From NCBI GenBank assembly GCA_905116865.2, contig CAJHNH020000236.1, positions 7,501-71,500 of the forward strand: 64,000 nt of DNA, given 5' to 3'. This DNA comes from Candidula unifasciata. Its lineage: Eukaryota > Mollusca > Gastropoda > Stylommatophora > Geomitridae. Positions 1 to 64,000 of the stretch are shown one piece after another. Each line of letters starts with the position of its first letter. Position 1 is the stretch's first letter. The notes beneath the pieces were generated by a model. It saw only the letters and a list, made by a program, of their open reading frames with translations, was not told the origin of the DNA and searched no databases. The translations under genes were made by a program, and so were the position numbers.

Positions 1-8
1 AGTCATGC

Positions 9-1788
9 TAAACATTGAGTCCCGTCTGGGTCACAAATAGGATTGTGCGTTTGAGGTCGCCACCGGTCCCCCATAGCTTCTCTTGCAATGTGGCTCCTTT
101 GGGCCAGATCCACAGTCTTTGCTGGGAGAGGTTAGGGCAGTACTGTAGTATATGCTCAGGGGTCTGTCTTTCTGCTCCACAATCACAGGCAGCAGATTCT
201 TTTATGCCTTGCCTATCCTGTACAAGTGTGCTCGAAGACCACAGTGTCCAGTCCGAAGTCTAAAAATTGATGTTTGTTCTTTCCTGTTGAGTTTGTTTAT
301 GCTGTCACTCTCTGGTCTGTAATCTCCATTCTGCCTTCTCCACTCCCGCTTGAAAGACTGCTTTAGCGCTGTTTTGGTTTCCTTGTAGCTGTGTGGTGGA
401 TGAGGTTGTGGAAGATTACTCCCAGCTTTTGCCAACTCATCTGCTCTCTCATTTCCTTGAATACCACAGTGGGCTGGTATCGACTGCAAGACCAGTTCTG
501 CTTCCTTGGAGAGTAAGCCAATGTTGGTCCTTAGATCAGCAATTAGTTTGTCTTGTTTTTTGCTGGATAGTGCTTGGAGAACAGACAATGAGTCGCTAAG
601 TATAACAATTTGGTGCCCTCTGTGTTCTTGAGTGATGAGATGTTGGACTGCAGAGAGGAGGGCAGTTGCCTCAGCTCTGAAGTTAGTGCAGATGTCACCT
701 GCTGGTAGAGAGAGAGTTTCTGCTCTACTGCTAGGGGGTTTAATGTAAATTCCACAACTCCCCTTTCTGACTGCGTCTGTAGCAGAGCCGTCGGTGAAAA
801 CCTGAGTCCAAGTGGTGTTTGGATACTTCTCATCAAGCATAGCAAGAGCCAGGGTTCTCTGTTGTGTCTCCGTCTGGGCATCTTTTGAAGTGATTCCTGG
901 TACCTTTAGGACTACATTTGCTTTCTCTGGCTTGCTTGTCCATGGTTCTGGCCTAAGTTTTTCGCACAGTGCAACATCTCTTTCAAGCAGATCTTGGTGC
1001 TGTCTGTACAGTTCTCTAGCAAGGTGGTTGGGGCTCTGACGCTTCAGTCTGTTTTTTGTTCTCTCTTTAAATTTAAAATGCAGTGGGTGACTTTGAAGTC
1101 TTTTTAATTTCTCATACTGTAAAAGAGTTTTGTATTGTTTTCTGAGTTCGAGTGGTTCAGTATCTGCTATCTTTTCTATTTCTCTGATGGGGGTGGTTTT
1201 CATGGCTCCGAGAACAATCCTTAATCCCATATTCTGAACCTTGTCCAGTTTTCCCATAGTTGTCTTGGCTGCTGCAGCCCATGCAGTGGAGGCATATTCC
1301 ATGACTGGCCTGACTGACCCCAGTATATACTTTTTTAGGATTCTAGAGTTAGCGCCCCATGTGGTACCCGCTAATTTTTTCATAACTGCAAGCTCTCTGA
1401 ATGCTTTTCACTGTACTGCTTCTACATGTGACTTCCAAGTTAGTCGCGAATCAAGTGTAACGCCCAGAAAGGTAGGAGTGTCAGTCTGTGGAATGAGCTG
1501 GTTTTTAATCCAAATTTCGATTTTTTCTTTTTTTGGGGAGAGAGAGAAAAGTGATGCTGTGCTTTTTGATTTATTTAGCTTTAGACCCCACTTTTCGATC
1601 CAGGCTTCTACATTTTCCACAGTTTTTTGTAACTGGTGGGAGGAGGCGAAGTTGGAGGAACTGATCCCTCTCTCCTCCAGCCACCCCCCCCCCCCCCTTC
1701 CGTGGCAGTGCTCCTGCATTATAACACTAACGCCTGAAAAGATAGAAAGATGCCAACAAACAAACAAACAAACAACAACAGTGTCCAT
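9..1788 (-). mobile_element. Non-LTR retrotransposon, 3' half (RT C-terminus, RNase H, Cys tail), decayed
   Basis: This is the 3' half of a LINE with an RNase H domain, 5'-truncated. Reading leftward, the end of the reverse transcriptase comes first (1408-1788, with T-F-L-G-V-T-L-D, the usual post-catalytic RT motif). A frame break near 1400 follows, then the connection region and RNase H (202-1383). RNase H residues visible are F-T-D-G-S-A, R-A-E-A, L-S-D-S-L-S and H-C-G-I-Q-G-N-E-R-A-D, matching the D-E-D-D catalytic set. A second frameshift near 200 leads to a cysteine tail (C-D-C-G ... E-H-I-L-Q-Y-C) that ends at a stop about position 9. The layout resembles I/nimbus-type elements of invertebrates. 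The frame breaks mean it is inactive. A C-run at 1682-1697 interrupts its RT part. Confidence 0.85.
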
Positions 1789-2130
1789 TGACTTCGAAAC
1801 CTGATAAGTTGGTATTGTGACACTGCGTACAGAATCACCACGCGGATGTTAAATGATCTCTTATGATTATTAGAAGCAATGGACTTAAGCACTTGTTAGC
1901 GACTGCAAAACTCATAGGAAAAGAGCAAAAAGATGTAAAAAGGGGGGGGGGGGAGCAAATAGACACATCTAGAAGGCTTAGTAAATAAGATCGGAGGAGA
2001 CAAAAACAATGACCTGATCTGTGATCGTGTGAGATGACGAAAGATGTAAGTCTATGCTTACCGGCATGGTGCATGGAGATGACAAAGGCAATGGAAAAGA
2101 AAGAGTTAAAAGAGTGACAGTATAACTTAC

Positions 2131-2625
2131 CTTGTCAATCCCCTCTTGGTTAGTATCAACTCGCTTCCTGAGCTGCATGTACTGCCACATATCCGACACT
2201 GGCCGTTCGCTGTCTGTACTTTGTACTCGGTTAATGAGTTGCTCATTACTTGGTAATTTGCTGAGATCATCAATTTGTTTGACCAGCTCTGATACCCTTC
2301 TCTCAAGTTTGTGGTACGGACTACTACGTTTTGGCGTCGCATAACTGAATTTATCACTCAAACTGTCCTCAGATATAGAAAATGAATCGTCCCCTTTGCC
2401 ACTGTCGCCGCTGTAAATAGAAAACGCCGAGATGGTTCTGGATCCCGAGTGAGTAGTTAGCAATTCTCGATCGTGCTCATCAATATCAGCCTTCACTTCT
2501 TGAATATTCAACTTGTGGATCATCGCATGAAGCAAAGTGTGAAGAACGTTGAAATTCACGGCGCCAACTTCTGGCGTTCCTAGAGCTAGATCTACCAGCT
2601 GTGACAGACTGACTGATGTCGGCAT
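2131..2625 (-). CDS. First coding exon of a QRICH2/C16orf96-family protein
   Basis: The exon opens with ATG at 2625 and ends in phase 0 at a GTAAGT donor (2125-2130), giving 165 residues. The N-terminus M-P-T-S-V-S-L-S-Q-L-V-D-L-A followed by G-T-P-E-V-G-A-V-N-F and L-H-T-L-L-H-A-M resembles the conserved start of glutamine-rich protein 2 and its relative C16orf96, proteins linked to sperm flagella. Residues 60-105 are Ser/Asp-rich. A helical, probably coiled-coil stretch (K-L-E-R-R-V-S-E-L) lies near residue 115. The frame is open upstream to 2736, so an upstream Met is possible, but the family match starts at 2625. The rest of the gene must lie beyond the left edge, past the retrotransposon; the 1789-2130 stretch is intron with a G-run and nothing else seen. 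Which paralogue it is was judged from memory. Confidence 0.65.
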
Positions 2626-3805
2626 TTTTGTTAAATTGTGATAGAAACAAATAAATTTCAAAATGCTGTCTCGGTTCTCCCCAGAGAGCGTCCCTCTACC
2701 GAGAGAGAAGTGAACGAGTACACACTCTGTTTGCAAGAACTTTTAATTACCTTTAACCCCAAGGGTAAAGGTCACGCTCTGAGAGTGTATTTTTTTAATT
2801 TCCTTTATGAAACCCGTTATTTCTTATGTTTCGTCCATAAACTTAAACAACAGTGGATTTGAAGATGTTACCATGTTTTCCTAGCAGCTTTTAATTTCAA
2901 AATACACATGGTTGATTAAAATGTAGTTCGTCTGGGCGTAGGAATAATAAAGGTTGTTGAGTCGTGTTTTGGTTTGTTGTCATTAACGACGAATGTAGAT
3001 TGGTTACTGTTATGGGAAATGTAGGCAACAAGGGCGGTTAGAATTACCTGTGACTCGACATACCGGTATTTTTAGATAGTGTACTGCTTATGTGGGTGTG
3101 TGCACATTATACTGTTATATGTGTGTTGGAGAGACGAATTATAAAACTCTTTATTAGTCTTGAATCCTGCCAATACTACTACCATCATTGCACGTCTGCT
3201 ACTGTACTGGTTTATAAATAGAAAATACTGCACACGCACACGACTGCAGGCTGGTCTAGCCTTTATGGGCGCGCTTTCTTTGAAGGTTGAACAGGATATT
3301 TGAGATTAACCATTTTGGCTTGTCAGACAGATTACAGGTCTTATCATCTCGGTAAGATCAAATCCCCAGGTACCAGCCTGGAGTGTTGAAACAAGAAAGG
3401 AAGGAATTATAAACTGCAGTAGCGTGACATCACCGACTCAGATTTAACCCCCCCCCCCCCCAATTTCCAAAATCTCCCCCCTCCCCGTCCCCCTTTTGAC
3501 CTTGTCCGTCTTCTTTCTCTCGCTCTCATAATTTTTGTGTGGTATGGAAAAAAAACCAGCACATATTTCTTTTGTATAGAGGCATTTACACGTGTCAGTT
3601 TGCATGCTGTAATCACCTCCATACTATGGTGAAAATATCACAGAAATGAAATTGAAAATCAGTTTCAGAAATTTACTTCCGATTTGAAGGATTTATTCAA
3701 GAACGTGAAGTGAAACAACATGGTAATGGAAACAGTACGAAGCTCCACTCTTACCCCATCTCTCTCCTTCCCACATGTACTGTAACGTAAATACGTTGTG
3801 AGGTC
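2626..3805. other. 5' flank of the QRICH2-like gene; no gene seen
   Basis: About 1.2 kb between the minus-strand QRICH2-like start and the possible plus-strand exon at 3806. It holds a C-run at 3450-3463 and scattered CpG sites near 3760-3860. A shared, bidirectional promoter is possible but no core element is convincing. Confidence 0.3.
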
Positions 3806-3877
3806 ATGGCGACGGTTACGAAAAACCCTCTAATTAGCCTGTGTGTTGTGGGGCGTCGGATGAAAGAGTTGTCTCAG
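3806..3877 (+). CDS. Possible first coding exon of an unidentified plus-strand gene
   Basis: An ATG at 3806 opens 24 codons that run, in phase 0, straight into a strong donor (C-A-G then GTAAGG). The peptide begins M-A-T-V-T-K-N-P-L. The local sequence is richer in CpG than its surroundings, as in promoters. I do not recognise the protein and could not find the next exon downstream, where repeats dominate. It could also be chance. Confidence 0.3.
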
Positions 3878-4080
3878 GTAAGGAAATATAACCTTCCATA
3901 CTCGTATAAGTAATTTGAGGAGATGAACTAAGGGTTACAAAGTGAGTCATCAAGCCATTAATCTGGTAAACCATGATCTAGATTACTACCTTAGGGAACC
4001 ACCATTCTCTGATAACTTGCAGACTACCATTATCTATATAGATCACTAGCTTGGGGAACCACGATCTTTAGTCTTGTTTC

Positions 4081-4275
4081 AGAACCTGAGTTTTGAGTGT
4101 ACGTCCATTTTACAGACCTGGCTTACTTGTAAGCATAAAGTTAGTTCTTCACCTCCCAGGCAGATGCACTCTGACTTCATAGGAAACACATTCGTTTGTA
4201 CGACATGCTTTTTTTATTGGGCAGTGGGTGTGTCCCAACTCCTCTAAAATGGAGCCTTGGAACCCACACAGGGAT
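4081..4275 (+). repeat. Dispersed repeat, family C, copy 1
   Basis: Shares the ordered blocks CCTGAGT...GTGT, CAGGCAGATGCACTC, ACGACATGCTTT, GGCAGTGGGT and GGAACCCACAC with copies at 32.97, 35.70 kb and, inverted, at 4.88, 24.42 and 52.27 kb. No coding capacity is visible. The remaining 4276-4874 stretch shows nothing recognisable. Confidence 0.6.
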
Positions 4276-4874
4276 CATCTTTGCAGGCTTATGGGACTGT
4301 CCCGAGTGCTATGACACTGGATCTAAGCTGACCCCGTCTCCAAAAGTGCCCCAGTCTGTAGGAATGATAAGTGCAAATACCGTGAGGTTTCCTAGAGATT
4401 TATAATTCTGCGTGTTACGTAGAATGCAGCGGAATCGACAGTCGTGTTTCTTTTCTTGGTGTTGTTGGAGCCTTTCGGTCCTTTCAGGCAATAATGTCAT
4501 GTTGTGCTACTGGAGTTGTGGGAATCACCGCTCGAAGCAATGGCGAGAGTGATTAGCAATAGGCGCTTGAGTCTTCCCCACCAGAGCATCGAACCTCAGG
4601 ACCAGTTTTTTTCCCTCTTTTCTGTAAATTCACTTCAGGCAGCATCATGGTCAGACGTGTTTGAAAATATGCTTGGTTAGTTTTAACAAAAATGTCTGAA
4701 ACCAGTGTGTCCATATTCTAAACCTGCTGGTTCAAGCGAATAAAAGATTTGGCATCTGATGACACCTTTTTATCGGAGTGGCAATTGGTCATACATATTA
4801 GTAAATTTTTTCTTGCAGTGAGGTCCATCTGACATTTGAAAGTCACTGGTTTGAAGTCCAGCAGTACTCTCCGT

Positions 4875-5040
4875 GTATGTTCCATTTTTGAGTAAAAAGA
4901 CCCACTGACACACCCCCCCCCTCCCCCACCAAGTACATGTTGTAAAAATTGACTAATTGGGGTGTTTCCTTCAAAGTCGGAGTGCATATGCCGGAGAAGT
5001 AAAGAACCAACAGTCTGCAGTCAGAAATGTTTACAATCAG
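4875..5040 (-). repeat. Dispersed repeat, family C, copy 2 (inverted)
   Basis: Carries the reversed blocks found in copy 3 (24.42 kb): a GACTAATTGGG-like block, TCGGAGTGCAT and AAAGAACCAACAGTCTGCA. A C-run at 4913-4928 interrupts it. The 5041-5814 stretch that follows is AT-rich with no gene or clear repeat. Confidence 0.55.
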
Positions 5041-5814
5041 AACATGTTATACATGGTAAGGGAGAGTGGCTTTGCTCCTAGGAAACTATGCAGAGTGGAG
5101 GAGGGAGGCTTAAGGCATCTGCACCCACATGTTTGTGCACCTATAAACAGTGATAGAAGTTGGGAAAGGGGGGGGGGGAAATAGCAAAAGAAAAACAAAC
5201 TGCAGTCTCAGAGTCTATCTTTACTGTGGAGATGGCACCTGTTTGATTCTTCTTATAATAGTCTAGTCTATGTGGCATTAGTATTCATTTCTATCCACAG
5301 CCTTTTGTCTCATGTACTTTCAGTCATTTCTGACACAGATGATCTTCCAAAACTTGTGGTAGTGGCAGACATATAAATCTATAACTTTCTGTATCCTATA
5401 TTTTTAATAAGTTCTGACAAAGATGATCTTCCATACTATGATGTCAAACTGCCCAACATCTTTTCTTTTGGTCTGCCTCTGCCTTCTCACCTCCAGTTTT
5501 TCCCACAAGCATGAGGTACTCCAGTTTTCTCCTTCTCATGACCATGACCAAAGACCACTTTTTCTTATTATTATTTGGGCATTTCATTCTCTTCTTGAGT
5601 CAATTTCTTTCATTACTCTTTTTATTTGTCTAGTTATTATCATCATTCTTCTATAAAAACCAAACCTCCACACCTTCCACGTAATTTTTCACTAATTGTC
5701 CAACTGTCCATGATTACTCCATTGATATTAATAATTAGCTTTTGCTACCTCAGTTGTGGTTTCTATTTCATAAACAGATTATTTAATTGCCATATTTGTA
5801 AGTTAAATTCTGAG

Positions 5815-5930
5815 AAGCAAAGGTGGCCGGCACAAAGTGGACCACGTGAACCACAGAATGCTGACTGGTCTTTTAAAAATATGTCTAGACTACATGCTCA
5901 ATACACCTGAAGGTGTGAAAAAAGGGTGGT
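5815..5930 (+). repeat. SINE-A, 3' fragment
   Basis: The 3' half of the SINE-A family: a GGTGGCCGGC block, a TGACTGGTCT block, ACACCTGAAGGTGTGAAAAA and a terminal TACTTTAC. Full-length relatives are at 17.35, 36.36 and 51.72 kb. A reversed piece may follow at 5940-6000. Confidence 0.55.
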
Positions 5931-6429
5931 TACTTTACTTCACCTGCCGGCTTCCATGTTAATTTGAACCTGAGGGGAAATACAGTAAGCAGCGTAGATA
6001 CTCCATCTGCACCAGGTAACTTAGCATAAGACTTCATTTACATGTGTGGGTGCACTTGTAAATTGAAAACCCCAGAAAAGTTGTATGGTAAATTAATTGT
6101 TTTTGGGTAGCCGAGTTGTTAGTCTGGGTGACACATGTCTTTTTGGGATCTGTTTGCAGCCAGATGAATCAAGCCTAAAAAAATTAAGCACAGTTTTCAA
6201 GACAATTCAGTCAGACAATCAATGAAAAAAAGACGACGACAGAAAAGACACAGTATTACAGGCAGTGTTTTAATATCAGTTAGACAGAATTTATGTCGTT
6301 CAACCATTTTTAACATTTAGCCTACACACACATTTTATAGAGGTTTTAAATTAGGCCGATTTTGTTTACAGTTACAAATTTAAATCACACATTTCTCTTA
6401 TTCGTACATTAATGGAAAAATTCTGGGTG

Positions 6430-6660
6430 TGGGAGAAAGTTGAGAGTGAAGTACTGTGTCCATGGGTGTGTGTGTTGTGTGTGGGGGTGTTTGTATGTGT
6501 GTATTTGTGTGTGTGTGAGTTTGTGAGTGAGTGCATGAGTAAGTATGTGTGTTGGTGGTATTGTGTAGGAGGGTGAGTGTTGTGCATGTGTGTGTATATA
6601 TCTGTGTGTTCATGCATGCATTTGTATGTAGTGTGTTTACTGTGGGTGTTTGACTGTCTG
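6430..6660 (+). repeat. GT-rich degenerate microsatellite
   Basis: Dense GTGTGT/GAGTGAGT sequence, with degenerate TA/AC-rich sequence continuing at 6740-6835. The open frames read as His/Thr repeats and are not genes. The flanks 5931-6429 and 6836-7081 hold nothing recognisable. Confidence 0.8.
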
Positions 6661-7081
6661 AAATACAATTAAATGTTCAATGCATATGTTTATATTGATA
6701 AAGCACATACGCATAAGCAAATCTTGTGCTTAATACCTTGATATAAACATACTCATACAAACGTGTATATATTACACACATACACACACACATACATAGA
6801 TACATATAATTTATAAATACATATGTATGTTTGACTGACTAGACGATGCTATTGTGGAAACCACAATAAAGTAACATATCAAATTAGTGTCTTGTCAACA
6901 TATGTGACCTGAACATCACAGCCTAGCTGTAAAAAACAACACAATGTGCTAAACACAAGAATTTAATAAATGATGTCTAATTAGAGACTTGCTGCTATCA
7001 AATGTTTTGGGCCTTTGCTAAACACCCTTTTAAAGGCAAACACAGAAGACAATTGGAAAGACACTGGAAAGGTCACAGGTA

Positions 7082-7447
7082 GTGAGCATGCTTTGGATCT
7101 TTTCTCCAGGCCATGCTGGTGCGGTGAGTAATGAACAGGTAGACATATTGGCTAAATTCGCACCACTGGGTGGTGAATTGATACATGACAAGGTAAATAT
7201 GGTCAAGGCCTTTTGGAAACAAGCAACAGAATCAGTAGAGAAAGAAGATTATTATGGCCTAGAGAGAATGAGGCACCTGGGTGTAACCAGAGGGTCTGCC
7301 CAGCTCACTACACTCAGAGGAAAGGCAAGACAGACATATAACCAGATTGTGACCGGTACCATCAGTATTGGAACTCTGCGCTGGCTGCTGAAGATGGGGA
7401 CAGAGCATGCATGGGAATGCCCTGAGTGCTGTAATGTCAATTCTTGA
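7082..7447 (+). mobile_element. Family D retrotransposon relic: RNase H end with CPEC-type tail
   Basis: A 121-codon open stretch carries the last RNase H motif (S-P-G-H-A-G ... N-E-Q-V-D-I-L-A), then a tail with A-W-E-C-P-E-C-C-N and a stop, followed by GATTCAACTTAA. It is the 3' end of a LINE with RNase H. The final 100-150 bp recur at many places in this window (20.97, 26.39, 29.41, 36.74, 38.86, 41.21, 42.70, 54.48 kb), so this copy serves as the local reference. Confidence 0.75.
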
Positions 7448-7499
7448 TTCAACTTAACACAGAAGAAAAAGATTATTCTTTCACAAAATAATTATGCAC

Positions 7500-7505
7500 T
7501 TTATT
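7500..7505 (-). terminator. Putative FREM2 poly(A) signal (AATAAA on minus strand)
   Basis: TTTATT on the plus strand reads AATAAA on the minus strand, about 360 bases after the FREM2 stop codon. It lies just before the family D relic. An ATTAAA variant occurs earlier, near 7800. Choosing between them needs transcript data. Confidence 0.45.
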
Positions 7506-7866
7506 TCTTTTTTAAACTTTCTTTTTAAACCATGATGTTCATTTTTGCATTAGTTTATAATACTGTATCTTTTCATATACATAAGAGAAAATTTCACGTT
7601 ACAATATTGTGTTCACTATTAATAAAAATTTAAAAAAATAATCACAAACCTTACAACTATTTAAAAACATTCTAAGGAATGTGGCTCAAGTTAAAATCAT
7701 TGCTTTACAAACATAATTCTACTTTAAAACCTTTATAGAATTATGTTTTTTTTTTTTAAATCAATTAATACGTTTGTTTTATAATAACATACAACATCTT
7801 TAATGACAACATATAATAAAAATAATATATACAACAATTACTAATGTAAAACTAGCTGTTATATAA
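7506..7866 (-). other. FREM2: FREM2 3' untranslated region (inferred)
   Basis: Very AT-rich sequence between the stop codon and the putative poly(A) signal, with several A/T runs and no coding potential. The extent is inferred from the poly(A) signal. Confidence 0.45.

Positions 7867-64000
<56,134 letters not shown>

Overview
The window is animal nuclear DNA. It is intron-rich, AT-rich, loaded with microsatellites, tRNA-derived SINEs and decayed non-LTR retrotransposons, and it holds no prokaryotic signal. The transposon spectrum (non-LTR elements with an RNase H domain, several SINE families, a SPIN-like hAT element) and the long-intron gene structure suggest a lophotrochozoan, perhaps a gastropod mollusc. 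That assignment is inference.

The main content is one very large minus-strand gene, the orthologue of FREM2 (FRAS1-related extracellular matrix protein 2). I can place 32 exons, from 61764 down to the stop codon at 7867. Every junction is phase-compatible and together they encode 1,966 residues. In protein order they give four CSPG repeats, five Calx-beta domains, the long FREM2-type C-terminal ectodomain, a furin-like R-Y-K-R site, one transmembrane helix, a basic cytoplasmic tail and a C-terminal T-E-V PDZ ligand. The N-terminal part (further CSPG repeats and the signal peptide) lies beyond the right edge.

Left of it, 0-3 kb holds the 3' half of a non-LTR retrotransposon (9-1788) and the first coding exon of a QRICH2/C16orf96-family gene (2131-2625, minus). 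A possible plus-strand first exon lies at 3806-3877. The stretch 4-7.5 kb is repeat-derived intergenic DNA with an RNase H relic next to the FREM2 3' end.

The FREM2 introns hold nearly all remaining features. These are a largely intact RT-RNase H element (27.14-29.2 kb), about a dozen short 3'-end relics of a second RNase H element (called family D here) and many RT tails of RTE/CR1-like elements. There are two tRNA-like SINE families (SINE-A, SINE-B), three uncharacterised dispersed repeats (families C, E, F), a 194-bp SPIN-like hAT element with a perfect 8-bp target duplication (57465-57658) and another hAT-like element (36904-37087).

Large simple or tandem arrays include a 1.6-kb G-rich purine tract (as transcribed), a 1.8-kb GAA-rich tract, a 54-bp minisatellite, and long TA and tetranucleotide arrays. 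Exon edges have been copied locally three times: a 28-bp minisatellite made of a 5' splice site, a 92-bp duplication of a 3' splice site, and a dead copy of one exon. These local rearrangements and the SPIN-like element are the most interesting signals. I found no CRISPR array, operon or true RNA gene.
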